A stretch of 64,000 bases of DNA from Ailanthus altissimus (GCA_946807835.1 OX327702.1:3720001-3784000); one strand, 5' to 3'; positions 48,014-61,316 are shown, counted from the stretch's first letter. Notes: a model not told the origin generated them from the sequence alone. Numbers and translations: made by a program.

Positions 48014-51000
48014 ATGGCGTCAACTGAGCCTTGGCTGTTAGAAAATGGCAATCTAAAGGGCTTGGGCAAAGAGATTCGCCATGGGAGAACTGCTCACAAC
48101 ATGTCATCTTCGTCGCTGAGAAAAAAATCCGATCTCACCCTTGTTTCCAAAATCCGGTTCCCTTGTCTCAGAAAGTTCCTTGCTAATCTTCAAGAGGTCA
48201 TTTTGGGGACTAAGCTTTTCGTTCTCTTCCCTGCAATCCCATTAGCCATTATCGCTCAGTGTTATGGTTTTGGAAGAGTGAGTTTCTTTCGCTCATAATT
48301 AAATTTTTTCGTGGGGTTTTTCATACGAGAGTCTTATTAACAGTTGACTCAGACTTGGCTTTTCGTTCTTCGGAAAAAAATTTGAAGAAATTTCACCCAT
48401 TAAAATAGCGTTTCGTAATTTCGATCTACTTGCCAATTATGAACGTCAAAAAACTTGTATTACAATCAAAGCAGACGGGATGGAATCACTCGAACTTAGG
48501 ACCTGAAGTTGTAGTTATAAGAAGCTAATCATTGGGACACCTCAGTCCCAATTTTTCATTTGATTCTTAGTAATTTTGATAAATGATTGTTTGGTGCAAT
48601 GCGAATGGATCAAAACCCTGGAAATTTTTTATTTCAGATTCATTTTCCATTCTCCTTTTATTTTAATAACTTTTCTTTCAACACATGCAGCCATGGGTGT
48701 TCGCTTTGAGCTTACTTGGACTCACTCCTCTCGCTGAACGTGTCAGCTTTTTGACAGAGTAAGGCCGGCGGTTCTTCCATCTATTTACTTGTTGGTTGTT
48801 GATTCTGATCATTAATTCAATACCTAGAATTGTTACTGATTCGTTTTTGTTTCCAACTTTGTTTTTTGCGTGCTATCAAAATTGCAGGCAAATTGCTTAC
48901 TATACTGGCCCAACAGGTAATTGTTACTGGAATTGTTTACCCTTTTATTATTTGTCATTCACAAGACTATGAAAGCATAAAGATAAGAACAATAGCGAAA
49001 CCCACTTCTTCTTCATATCGACAAAACCCTAAAATATTTTGTCTTTGCTAGTCGGTGAACAAGATGCCGAAACGATGCTGGTGGGTCTAAACCTACTAGC
49101 AAAATACAAATTATGAAGTGATTGATCACGGGCATAGATTTAGATTCCGTCTGACAATGGCAACGCTTCTTTCAACTTCTTCTACCAGTTTGGTGCAATA
49201 TCAGACTCTTACCATGATTGAAAATTTGAAAAACAACTAGTATTTAGCAATTAACCAACTATAATTTATAATTTTTCTTGGAAGGTCAGTGAGAGCTGGG
49301 ACTTATGATTATTTGTCATCAATTTGTTTTTACAGTGGGAGGATTATTGAATGCAACATGCGGTAATGCTACTGAGCTTATCATTGCAATATTTGCTCTT
49401 TGGCAACATAAAATAGACGTGGTCAAGTACTCTCTTCTGGGGTCCATACTTTCAAATCTTCTTCTGGTTCTGGGTACTTCTCTCTTTTGTGGGGGCATTG
49501 CCAACCTCAGAAAGGAACAAAAATATGATAGAGTAAGTTAATTATTTAATTAGTTCAATGCCTTCATTTTCACTTGTATATAATTAATACAAGGTCATAG
49601 GAAAGGTTGTGCTGAGTACATGTGACTTGTTTCTTGTTGACAGAAACAAGCCGATGTCAACTCACTTCTGCTGCTGCTGGCATTGTTGTGCCACATGTTA
49701 CCAATGCTATTCAAATATGCTGCTGGGGCCTCGGCTGCTCTTACCGCTGACTCAACACTCCAGTTGTCAAGAGCCAGCAGCATTGTAATGCTTATTGCAT
49801 ACATTGTTTACCTAGTCTTCCAGTTATGGACGCACCGGGAATTTTTTGAAGCTCAAGGGGTAAATATTCTGAAGAAATTAATAAACAATTCTACGGGAAA
49901 AAAATTTCTCATTTTCACAAGATCACTTGAAATTCATGTAATTGGGTTCCTAAAAAGTAATTTGGTTTATTTGGATTGAACAGGATGATGAAGATGATGA
50001 TGATTTGACAACAGAAGAAGCTGCTGTGATAGGGTTTTGGAGTGCATTTGCTTGGCTTGTTGGGATGACTGCTGTCATTGCTTTATTGTCAGAATACGTT
50101 GTTGGCACAATTGAGGTAACTGAATCCTTAAAAAATGAAATGAATCTATTGATTTTGATACGGCATTTGAAGTTATGGACATCAGTTTGAATCTATCTAT
50201 CTGATATATTGATTGTGGTACCCATTTATTTTCAGGATGCTTCAGAATCTTGGGGCATTTCTGTCAGCTTCATTAGCATTATCTTGCTACCAATAGTTGG
50301 TAATGCAGCTGAACATGCAGGAGCAATCATCTTTGCTTTCAAAAACAAGTTGGTGAGTAAATACTTCAACCTAGCTAGCTATCTTGCTCTCTCATTGTTC
50401 TTATGTAGCAGTCCTTCAAATTAGCTCTCTTTCATCAAACCTGATTATGGACAATATCTAAATTCTACAGGACATATCCTTAGGTGTTGCTTTGGGTTCT
50501 GCAACTCAGATTGCTTTGTTTGTGGTAAGTATTTTTCATATAATTAAGCTAAGTTGCTATCTTCTTACAATTCTTAATGAATGTTAATAGGATGATACAA
50601 AATAATAAATTGTATCAATATGACCCAGGTCCCATTATGCGTGGTTGTTTCTTGGATAATGGGGATTAAGATGGATCTTAACTTTAATCTCCTTGAGACT
50701 GGCTCTCTTGCTCTAGCAATTATCGCCACTGCCTTCACTCTACAGGTGAGACTAGTAATCTAATATTTAACCATGTCAAGAGAGAATTAAGCCGTTGATC
50801 ATCACTAATGCTTATAAGCATAGAGTCCTCCTCCATTGCCGACATCCGTAGTCAAATATTTTAAAAGTGGACGTTTGCATCTGAAAATTTTCGAGCATAT
50901 AAACATAATTTTGACTCACTTTTACTAAAAGATTTGTTCATATTTCAATCAGACTGAAAATTTTTTGTTGTCAATTTTTCAGGACGGCACTTCCCATTAC

Positions 51001-51253
51001 ATGAAAGGATTGGTTCTTCTGCTATGCTACATAGTCATTGGAGCATGCTTTTTCGTATCCAACAGACCTCTAAGTAAGTATTTACATCATTGTCTCAGGT
51101 TTATTAACACTTTCAACTTAACATTCAAATTCAATCTCCATCAATGAAGAAACCCCCAACTCATACTGGGAATTTTTTTTTTTCTTCTCAGACTCCGGAA
51201 ATGTCAACAACCTCAGCCTCCAATCATCAACTGAATCAGTCCTGAGACTGTGA
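48014..51253 (+). CDS. CAX: Vacuolar cation/proton exchanger (CAX family), 11 exons
   Basis: Ca2+(cation)/H+ antiporter of the vacuolar membrane that uses the proton gradient to load the vacuole. Exons: 48014-48277, 48691-48758, 48888-48916, 49336-49532, 49644-49859, 49984-50115, 50236-50352, 50471-50524, 50629-50745, 50983-51073, 51192-51253. All introns are GT-AG and phases agree, giving 1347 nt or 448 residues, normal for the family. The first ion-binding repeat has GNATEL at residues 130-135 and the second GNAAEHA at 324-330. The acidic cytosolic loop DDEDDDD is at 259-265. The N-terminal 60 or so residues are hydrophilic and correspond to the autoinhibitory tail of plant CAXs. About eleven hydrophobic segments follow. 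It resembles the CAX1/CAX3 clade; I cannot fix which paralogue. No lesion seen. Confidence 0.95.
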
Positions 51254-51749
51254 TAAGTAAGTTTCAAACCTCTAATTAATTTATAGCATGAATAATATAT
51301 ACGTAATTAAACTCATATTTTTGGCCGCCAAAAAATTAATTGTTACGCATCTTGGGACTAACTGTGGGCAAATTGTATCAATGCAGGCTTAATTTGGCCT
51401 TCTAGGGGGTCACTCTCTTCAAAATCAGTTGATGGAAACTTGCAACAGATAAGATGCATTTGTTATTCTTTCATTCGGCGTCTCCTGCTGGAAAGCCAAC
51501 AACATTGCATTTTACTTGTCCATAAAAGTTTCCAATGCGTGCCTTCCCAGTTGAGATGGAATTATGGAGTGAAGTGTTGCCATTGAAGCTTGATGAAGGC
51601 AGGTCATATATATATAAAGCATATATCGTATTTTCTGTAGATCTCTCCTGATGTTTTTTAGTAACCGAGTGAGAGTTTATTTGCATGTGCATTTGGACTG
51701 ATGGCAAGAGGGCACAAGAGTTTGTCAGTTCTTGTACTGCCATCATCAT

Positions 51750-51755
51750 AATAAA
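51750..51755 (+). promoter_or_regulatory. Polyadenylation signal of CAX
   Basis: AATAAA about 500 bp past the stop codon, in a region with a T/G-rich stretch just downstream (TTGTTGTTTGG). Confidence 0.5.
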
Positions 51756-51769
51756 ATTGGAAATTGTTG

Positions 51770-52815
51770 TTGTTTGGTTTGAATTTTGATTAATTTATTC
51801 CAAAGTACTTTGCTTTAATTTACATATTGACAGATTTGTTATAATTTTACAGGATGTGAGTCTGAGTATTTAAAAATGATAAACATATTTAAATGATGTA
51901 AAATCCATAAGCAATTTTAAAATAAGCTTAAGTTAGGTAAATACACAAAACCTTATGTCATTGAAATGTTTTAATTCTATGTAAGTCAACTTGACATATG
52001 AGGTTTTTGTTTAAGTAATAAAAGTATGATGATAATTGATTGAGACGAAATGCGATCTAATAGTACAAGCTTTGTCAACTTTCAAAGAAGAAAGGGGATA
52101 TTTTATGAGAATCTAGGAATCTAAAGAATGCAATGCATTAAAAAGAAAACCAAAGAAAAAAAAAAGTGCTTGAATAATCGAAATCTCTCGTGTGATCTCT
52201 CCAAATGGAGTTTTAAAATTTATGACAAAGGCAATAAAAATAATTTTCTTTGAATTAATTTGAAAAGTTTATTAGTATGATTAATAACAAAAAAATTTAA
52301 AAGATACCATTTGTAATAGGATATTAAAAAAAATCCATGGATTCTAATCCTCTAACATAACTTTTTCTGAAAATGACATTTTCTTTTATTTGAAAAGTCA
52401 TAAAAGTGTTGCGGTGGTCCTCGCTACATTTTTTGTTAAATGTATCTTTTATCACCTCAATCAATGGGACATTTAGCTAAATTATAAAATGAAAAAAATG
52501 ACATTTTAACTTCTAAGATTTAAAAAAAAGAATATACAGATCTTAATAATTTTAAAAATTTTATCACTCTTATTTGATATTTATTTTATTTATTTTGACG
52601 ATAAAAAAGAATTTGTATATCTTTTTTTCTAAAATTTAAAGGATTTAGATGTTCTTTTTATTATTGAAATAAATAGAAATTATTATCTGAAAATATACAT
52701 GAGATTTCAAACTATTAAGATTTTGCATATTCCTTTTCTAAAAGTTTAGAAATTTAAATGTCTTTTTTCCTCAAATATAAACTCACTCGAATACCATGGC
52801 ATATATTGTTTAAAC
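51770..52815. other. Intergenic, nothing recognised
   Basis: AT-rich, no supported ORF. Confidence 0.45.
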
Positions 52816-52816
52816 T

Positions 52817-53215
52817 TAGGGTGGGCAATCATTTCGATTAATAAAAAATTGAATTGAATTGAACTGAAATTTTCAATTTAGTTTACAATTCGGTTTAATT
52901 TACTTAGAACAGATCAGTTCGGCTTCAATTCGGTTTCGATTCGGTTGGGTTGGAATCGAAGAAAAAATACTTCGAAAAAAAAAGCAAAAATCAAAACAAA
53001 TTGAACTAAATCAAACTAGTTCTATATGCTAGAATCGACCGGTTCCAATTTCTTAAAACAGATCACTTCGATTTCAATTTGGTTCTGGCTCTAACAAAAC
53101 CAAACCGATTTTATATGCTTGAATCGATCGATTGCAATTTTTTTAAAACCGATTAGTTTAATTCCAACTCAAACTGAACCGAATCAAAATTGAACATTGT
53201 TCAATTCTAATTTAA
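52817..53215. mobile_element. Candidate small hAT-like MITE rich in GGTTCGGTTT words
   Basis: Begins TTAGGGTGGGCAAT and ends near GAACATTGTTCAATTCTA, a weak mirror of the same end. The body is made of TTCGGTTT / AAACCGA words, the usual content of a common plant repeat class with TAGGGGTGNGCA termini. Borders are uncertain. Confidence 0.4.
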
Positions 53216-53219
53216 ACAC

Positions 53220-53620
53220 TAATAATTAGAGGTAGCGAGTGGGCCATGCTGGGCTGGCACGACCCATGAAATTTTATCCTATATAGGCTATCATGCCGGG
53301 TCGGCCTAGGCACGACAACCAAAAATTAGGTCCAGGCACGGCCCACTATGGGTTGCGTTATGCTTGGTATACGGGCTTAACAAGCTAGCTTGTGCGCTAT
53401 AAAAAATAATAAATGATTTTTTAAAAAGTTATTTAAAAAAATATTATTTTGAAAGTAAAAAATTATATTATTGTGATGGAGTAATGTGTCTTCTGCTTTT
53501 GTCTACTGTTACAGTATCGGTAATTTTAAAAATTTCTTTTTACATTGACTATTTACTAATTGTTTAAATTTGGCAATATTTTTTATTTTTGATTCACATT
53601 TTCATACACATTTGACATAA
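53220..53620. other. GC-rich GGCCCGGCACG-type repeat then AT-rich DNA
   Basis: 53230-53400 has TGGGCCATGCTGGGC, CGGGTCGGCC and GGCACGGCCC words, another common plant dispersed repeat type. No ends or ORF can be set. Confidence 0.4.
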
Positions 53621-55290
53621 TTAATATTAAAATTAAATTTAAAGTTATAATTTTAATGTGATTGAAATTGAAATTAGAATTTAAATTATAAACATTTAAT
53701 AAAATTAGAATTGGAATTGAAATTTGAATTATAACATTTAATATAATTAAAATTTGAATTACAACATTTAATGTAATTGAAATTAAAATTTAAAATTAAT
53801 TATAATATTTAACGTAATTGAAATTGAATTATATCATTGAACACAAATGAAATTGAAATGGGATTAGAATTATAATAATTAATGTAATTAAAAATGATAT
53901 TGGATTTAGAATTATCACACTTAACATAATTGAAATTGAAAATGGATTTGGAATTATAACATTTAATGTAATTAAAAATGAAATAGGATTTGAAATTATT
54001 ACATTTAACGTAATTGAAATTAAATTTGAATTTAAAATTATAACATTTAACATAACTGAAATTAAAATTAGAATTAAAATTATAATATTTAACGTAACTA
54101 AAATTAAAATCGGAATATGAATTATAACATTTAATGTAATTGAAATTAGAATTATAACAATTAATGTAATTAAAATTGAAATTATAACATTTAATGTAAT
54201 TAAAATTAAAATTAGATTTGAAGTTATAACATTTAACATATTTGAAATTAAAATTAGATTTAGAATTATAATATTTAATGTAATTGGAATCAAAAATAGA
54301 ATTTGAATTAACATTTAACGTAATTGGAATCGAAATTAAAATTAGAATTATAATATTTAACGTATTTGAAATTGAATTTGGATTTGAAATTATAACATTT
54401 AAGGTAATTGAAATTAAAATTAGATTTGAAATTATAACATTTATTGTAATTGGAATTAAAATTAGATTTAAAATTATAATATTTAACGTAATTGAAATTG
54501 AAATTAAAATTAGATTTGAAATTATAACATTTAACGCAATTAAATTAAAATTAAATTTAGAATTATAACATTTAATGTCATTGAAATTAAACTTGAAATT
54601 TGAATTATAATATTTAAAGTAATTGAAATTGAAATTAGATTTGGAATTATAACATTTAACGTAATTGAAATTAAAATTAAATTTGAAATTATAATATTTA
54701 ATGTAATTAGAATTGAAATTGGAATTTGAATTATCGTTTAATGTAATTAGAATTTAAATTAGAATTGAAATTATAACATTTAATGCAATTAAAATTGAAA
54801 TTATATTTGATAACATTTAACATAATTGAAATTAAAATTAAATTTTGAATTATAATATTTAACGTAATTGAAATTAAAATTAGATTTGAAATTATAACAT
54901 CCAACGTAATTGAAATTAAAATTAAATTTAAAATTATAACATTAACCTAATTGAAATTTGAATTGGAATTTAAATTCTTATTTAACGTAATTAGAATTTA
55001 AATTAGAATTAGAATTATAACATTTAACGTAATTGAAATTAAAATTGGATTTGATAACATTTAATGTAATTAAAATTAAAATTGAATTTGGAATTAGAAT
55101 ATTTAACGTAATTGAAATTAAAATTGAATTTGAAATTATAACATTTAATGTCATGAGAATTGAATTTAGAATTTAAGTTATAAAATTTAACGTAATTAAT
55201 TGAAATTGGATTTAAAATTATAACATTTCATATAATTAAAATTAAAATTAGATTTGAAATTATAACATTTAATGTGAGAATGTTTGAATT
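53621..55290 (+). repeat. AT-rich minisatellite array C, about 42-bp unit
   Basis: The same family and orientation as most of array B, with the core GAAATTATAACATTTAAYGTAATT and a predominance of ATAACATTT over ATAATATTT. Around 40 units. No inverted ends were found around it. Confidence 0.88.
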
Positions 55291-56598
55291 TTCCTAAGTA
55301 TAAATTAGAATAATGTAAATAAATATAATTGATTCATTTATTAAATTTTTATTTTAAATTTATCTTTTGCCCATAATAAAATTATATTTCAATGTGTACT
55401 ATGAATTTATTTAAAATTATAAATTATAATTATAATTTTAATAATATATACATTAATGGTGATTCTAATTATAATATAATTAGAATGTAATTTCAAGATA
55501 AAAACAAAACAATATAATAGAGTTACAATTAACAATAACAATTAAAATATTTTTAAAAAGTAATTTTTAATTTAATTGTATATTTATTTATAACATAAAT
55601 ATTAAATTAAATAAATATAAACATAATAACTTCACTTAATGAAATCGTGGTAAATAATAACTCAAAAATAGTGTCACTATTTTTTTAAATGTGGCCAAAC
55701 ACGATGTAGTACTGTAGCATACCTAGATAGCCCAAGCGTGCTACAGTATTGTAGAAACTATTATTTTTTTTTTCCTTAAAATTTGAAGAAAATATATTTT
55801 TTTTTCTCACATAATTTTTAAGGTCTGTTTACTAAAAATGTCTCACCATGCTATTATTTTAAGTTCAAAAATTTTAATAGTTAAACTTACTAGTATCCAC
55901 CACTACTAGTTTCTTAACAAATTTACGATTACTATTATATTGATAGAAATACTTGTTTGTTACTTAATAAATAATTACTTGTTTAATTTTTAAAATTTAA
56001 TTGAATTATACCGTCAATTCCTTTTTTTTTTTTACATACCTAATTTAGTCTTTGTGGTTAAAAAAATAACATTTAAAAAATTTACTTTATAAAAACAATA
56101 AAATTAATTAATATATCTAATCATGATAAATAATTTTATACTTATACGAACTTATTTTATTATCATAAAAAATTATTATTTTTCAAAGGCATAGACTAAT
56201 TGAAGCATTTAAAAAAATAGTATAGAGATTAATTTAACTAAATATTACGGATTAAATTAGTAAATATTTTTTATTGAATAAAATATTATAGGTTTTTATT
56301 TATTTTTAAAGAGTAATATTATATATTTTAAGTTTATATTTTAAATAATAATATATTAAATAATTATTTAATATAATAAATATTTTTAAAATTTATATTA
56401 TTTTATTATTTAATATATTATTATTTAAAATATAACTTATGATATATAATATTATTTATTTTTAAATATTTAATAAAAATAATATTATATATTATTTTAC
56501 CGTTTAATAATTATTTAATACGAAAGGCAACGCTTACTAACTCTTTCCATAGGCCGGGGCACAGGGGATTAGAAAGGGAACGATTCAGGATCCTAAAA
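55291..56598. other. AT-rich upstream region of the carrier gene
   Basis: Holds a 10-bp perfect inverted repeat (TACTGTAGCA 55710-55719, TGCTACAGTA 55739-55748) with a 19-base gap, and otherwise AT-rich sequence. GC rises from about 56550, where the leader of the next gene probably starts. Confidence 0.45.
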
Positions 56599-56601
56599 TA
56601 A

Positions 56602-56721
56602 AAAGATCCCTTCCGTCTTTCATTTCGCTCGCTTTGTCTCTCTGCAAGATTGCAACTACCTCAACGCCTTATCTCTTCTCTTCTCTGCCCCTACCAGAAA
56701 TTCAAAATTCCAATTCAAGCC
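56602..56721 (+). promoter_or_regulatory. Leader of the carrier gene with an AUG-less in-frame extension
   Basis: The frame of the ATG at 56722 is open upstream to the TAA at 56599-56601, that is 40 codons without an ATG. The translation has seven Arg/Lys and one Asp, with many Ser and Leu, as in organelle transit peptides. A TTG lies in frame at 56650. Confidence 0.5.
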
Positions 56722-59700
56722 ATGAGAGGAGAAGAGAAAGATGCCGTTGTCACATTTACAAACATTCAGAGCCTCAAAACCTCTCAGTTCGGCTTTTCCG
56801 AAACGACGCCTGACCACGAACCGTTGTGGAAAGACGACGCGCGCTTTACTTGGAGTGTTAACTTTGGTTTTGGTGGTGGTGGAGGTAGTGTCAGTGTTGG
56901 TAAATTTGCGTGTCTTGCAATGGCAGAGAGGAGAAGCCAGAAAGAGTTCGAGCCGAGTCCAGCTCAGCTCCTTAAGCATCCGTTAGCTATCCTCGCTCTT
57001 GTCCCGAGAGACGCCGCGATTTTCGCTGCTGGCGCCGTCGCTGGAGCGGCCGCTAAAACCGTCACGGCACCGCTTGACCGTGTCAAGCTACTTATGCAGG
57101 TGTTTTTACTATTTATTTAGCACTTTGAATTTTGTCAACTGTATCACGCTTCTCTTGCAATGTATTTTTGTTGCATACGATGACGTTTCAAGTCAGTATC
57201 GCTTGTGTTCTTACAATTTTATTGAAATATTTTTTCTTCCTCTGTTTGGTTGCAGAGACACTTGTTGCAAAATGAGATAAACGTAGTGTAGGATTTCAGA
57301 ATTTGTTGTAAGAGCAATTCTTTGGATTATTTGCAGTTAGGTCATTGATTTATCTTATAATCCAAATTTAATTTGGTAATATCTTCTAATATAGATATTG
57401 TACCAACTATATGTTAACATTTTCCCTTATATGCATGGCTGCATGAACAGACTTTGTCGCAGCAGTTTACCTACTACTCCAATTGAAATAACGCTGATTG
57501 CTCAACTAAATCTGATTTTAATTTGCATATAGACTCATGGAGTAAGAGTTGGGAAAGAAAGTGCCAAGAAGGCAATTGGCTTCATTGAGGTACGTTTTTT
57601 TATGCGTGTTTCTAGTGAACTTGTTTCCTGTGCTTATTTACTTCGTATCTATTGGTTGGAAGTAATCGCATGAGAGTGATGGTCTTATTGGTGGTTGATC
57701 AATTATCGCAGTGATTGTGCTTATTTGGGAATTATGGCAGGCTATTTCGTTGATCGCAAAGGAAGAAGGAATTAAAGGGTACTGGAAAGGCAACCTCCCT
57801 CAGGTCCTTTGCATTTGTCGCATTGTGTATTATTTCAGAATTTTATATTCTCAAGTGATTGTGATCATTATTTTGGCTGCTGTTAATGTAGAATTTTTCC
57901 CTATTCAGGTGATACGGATTATACCTTATAGTGCTGTCCAGCTCTTTGCATATGAAACTTATAAGGTAACGTTAACAATGTCGTTAAGCAATTTTTAGCA
58001 TATGAATATATGTCTGGACTTTATTATATTGAGATATTTTATTCATCCTTTTCTTTTGAATGTTTAGAAACTCTTTAAGGGAGATGGTGAGCTCTCTCTT
58101 ATCGGAAGGCTTGCAGCTGGTGCTTGTGCTGGCATGACGTCAACTTTTGTGAGTAATGCAATTGCAGTATAAGAGCTTGCTGAAGTGTTGTTCATTAGAT
58201 TGCTTGCTGTTGCAGTTCCCTTAGTAATGATGCATTTGTTTCATTTGGAATAGGAGCATTCTTCTACTCTTGAATTTTCTTTCAGGCTGCTGCTTCCATT
58301 GTTTGGGATATTCTTTTGTTATTGTATCTCCTCTTGTACCATTTTGTTTCTTCCTGTTTCCATGACACGATGTCTACTGGTCTCTGTATAGGTAACATAT
58401 CCTCTAGATGTCCTGAGATTACGCTTAGCAGTTGAACCAGGCTATAGAACCATGTCTGAGGTATGCTTGAACCTCTTGAACTATTTTATAATTTGGATGC
58501 CCCCACCCCCCTTATGAAAATTGATTTTAACCTGTTCCTTCCAGGTTGCCTTAAACATGTTACGAGAGGAAGGAGTAGCATCCTTTTATTACGGGCTTGG
58601 ACCGTCTCTTATTGGAATAGCACCATATATTGCTGTGAACTTTTGCATTTTTGATTTGTGAGTTTACTGATAACCTTCTTCTACAGTATAATAAAGTACA
58701 ATAAAAACACAATTTTTTTTAATTGGAAAAAAAGAATATATTTGAATTGGTACTTTTGCATATAACAGGGTGAAGAAGTCCTTGCCTGAGAAATATAGAC
58801 AGAAGACTCAAACATCTCTACTAACAGCTGTGGTGTCGGCAGGTGTCGCCACACTCACATGCTATCCATTAGATACAGTCAGAAGACAAATGCAAATGAA
58901 GGGTACACCATACAAGTCAGTTATGGATGCTTTTGCAGGTAAGTTGATGCCTGTAGTTAATGTTACTGTCATCATAAAATAAAACCACATGAAATTGTAT
59001 TAGCATGGTATATGCCCTATCGTATAAGATAAATGGTCTCTATTCTGCAGTTAGTAACAAATGTGTACTCGTGGTATGCTTGGAAATTTCTACTTTATAT
59101 GGAGGTTATGAGACAAGGTTTGGAGTAATAACTACTGTTTTCACTCTTGTATGTTCACTTGTGCATATGGGTTATGACATGCCAAAAACACGTTAAAGGT
59201 TTTTGGTGGAAAGGATTTGAATTTTTAATGGAGCTCTGACTTCTAGCTGGAGGCCTTCTGGCTGGAAATTGCTTAAACAAATAATAAGATAAGATGTTGC
59301 AAATTTATATAGACAGTTACTGTAGATTAATTTAAAAGTGCAAATCAATGTGAGCCTAACCCAGTTCTTTCTAGCTTCTGAGTTCCATATCAAGCTTCTG
59401 AAGTTTTACTTTCAATTTTATTTATTTATTTATTTTATTTTATTTTTTTTGTGTTTCTATGAACATTTTCTTTTATGTACAGATTCTTAATTGATTCATT
59501 TATCACCAACTCAATAAGGAATATATGGTTCTTATGCTGTGAAATTTTCTCTCCCATTCTGCAGCTGGCACATTGATCAAGCTGTATCCAAAATCCTTGC
59601 TTGTTAAGAGTTTATGAGATAGTTCCATATGTTGATATGTTATAATTTTCAAGATATAGTTTAAGTGTTTGTTGTGCCATGTACTTCAGTTTGTCACTTG

Positions 59701-60507
59701 TTTTTGGGATTAATATTTTCGACTCTTGGACAAATTCACTATACTGCATTTCTTTTAATTGGCACAGGTATTGTGGCATGTGATGGAGTGATAGGATTGT
59801 ATCGTGGTTTTGTGCCCAATGCATTAAAAAACCTACCAAACAGCAGGTTCACATTCACTCTGTTGCATTGTTTTGATTTTCATGCTTGTCAAATCATTCA
59901 ATACGGTTTCCTTTTGTTTGTAAGTAGATGATTCATGTGCTACTGATTCATAATTTTTAATCAGGTGGTTGAGAATGCCTTGGGTTAGTGCCTTTAAGAT
60001 TTTGCATGGTGACTTAGCTCTTCACTTGACACTAGTTCCAACTAAAGCAATGTTATTTTGAATATTAGAAAGAGTGAACTAGTTAGCTAAATTCTTGATG
60101 CATCCTTCAAAGATAGTGCTGGCACTATTTGATTTTCCATATATTTGCAAATGCAATTAATCCATTTATGCTTTGTTTCAGTTTCTACCATCACTTATGG
60201 TCTCAGCCCCATCATTGAGGATGGATCTGTGCCTTCTAGGTTATTCAAATCTAGTGACTTGGTTTGTGTAGAAAATTATTTGTCTATGAAAACTGTGTTT
60301 ACTGCTCTGAGCTTACTCACAGCATAAAGGAGTTAATTTCTGTTATGTGTTGCATTGTTATTGTTCTTACTCTTTTCTTGTGTACGCAGCATTAGGCTTA
60401 CCACTTTCGACATTGTTAAACGTCTAATTGCGGCAAGTGAGAAAGAGTTCCAGAGAATCACAGAGGAAAATCGTGAGAAACAAAACCAGAATGCCAAGAT
60501 TGAATGA
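56722..60507 (+). CDS. EAAC: Plastid-type ADP,ATP carrier of the mitochondrial carrier family (EAAC/TAAC group), 10 exons
   Basis: Predicted membrane nucleotide exchanger; homologues are Arabidopsis At3g51870 (probable envelope ADP,ATP carrier) and At5g01500 (TAAC, thylakoid). Exons: 56722-57099, 57533-57589, 57741-57803, 57909-57965, 58068-58148, 58392-58460, 58545-58657, 58769-58938, 59768-59846, 60390-60507. Introns are GT-AG, phases agree, 1185 nt, 394 residues. The three carrier signatures are PLDRVK (117-122), PLDVLR (216-221) and PLDTVR (306-311), with the matching [18 protein letters not shown] and GLYRGFVPN segments. Six membrane helices are expected. The first 80 residues hold a Gly run (about 53-57) and are rather acidic for a transit peptide. 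The C-terminus is charged ([10 protein letters not shown]). Which plastid membrane it serves cannot be read from the sequence. Apparently intact. Confidence 0.94.
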
Positions 60508-61020
60508 TCCTGATTCTTCACACCGTTATATTTGAACTAATTCCCTTGGAAGTCATTTCCACTGGAAATACCCATTATTTGTGGGAATTACGTTTTACCA
60601 AGATATCTGTGTTAGATGTTAGCATTTTTAGCTGCCAGTGGCCATATGTCCCTGTGTTCTGTAGTTAAAAAATATATGTGCTAGTCATCAGTTGCCCAAT
60701 TTTTTTGCTGATATACCATTATCACTAGGGGAATTAGTGTTGCCAAAACATCCGTATCCTATTTGAAAATTTCTGAGCTAGGCCGTAGTTCCATGTCTAG
60801 GAGTTAATAGTATTTTTATAGGACATCTTTTTGTGCTAATATTGTATCTTTCCGGGAATATCAAATTCTAGTTATTTCTGAGTAATTTGGGTTGTACTGT
60901 TGATATATTTTTTTAAAAGGGAACTGTTGATATAATTTTTAAAAAAAAAGGAAATTGTTGATCATTTTTTAGTAATCGAATTGCCAAGAGCACATGCAAA
61001 ATGATTCTGGGCTCTGGGAT
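60508..61020. other. 3' flank of the carrier gene
   Basis: Presumed 3' UTR and spacer. I see no canonical AATAAA close to the stop. Nothing else recognised. Confidence 0.45.
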
Positions 61021-61029
61021 CTTTGATGT

Positions 61030-61062
61030 GGCCCAATTTTTTGAACCATTTGTCCCGGCCCA
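61030..61062 (+). promoter_or_regulatory. Two GGCCCA (site II type) elements
   Basis: GGCCCA at 61030-61035 and 61057-61062, about 260-290 bp before the RUS start codon. Paired site II motifs are bound by TCP factors and are common upstream of nuclear genes for organelle proteins. Confidence 0.5.
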
Positions 61063-61316
61063 TATCTGAACTCGGCGCTAAGTAAGCTCTGTTGGCAAAC
61101 GACGTAGTTCAGGCACGAGGCCAACTAGCGAATGCCATCAGATCACCGCTCGGTGTTCCATAATTCAACGAACACAACCGCTTAAGACACTGTGAGCCAG
61201 ATTATCGAACTGGGTGGAGCAGACGCTTTGCTTTGTTCGCTCTCCTTGTCTTTGTTTTGTTTCAACAGTGGAATTTAGAAACATAAGAATAACTTGTCAT
61301 AATTCATTTCACTTGA

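Noticed and set aside
53829..54568. A 161-codon minus frame and a 94-codon plus frame
   Set aside because: Same cause: array C read in its stop-free phases on both strands.
56650..56721. Taking the carrier start at 56650
   Set aside because: The codon there is TTG, not ATG. The first ATG in frame is 56722, so the CDS starts there and the upstream frame is reported only as a finding.
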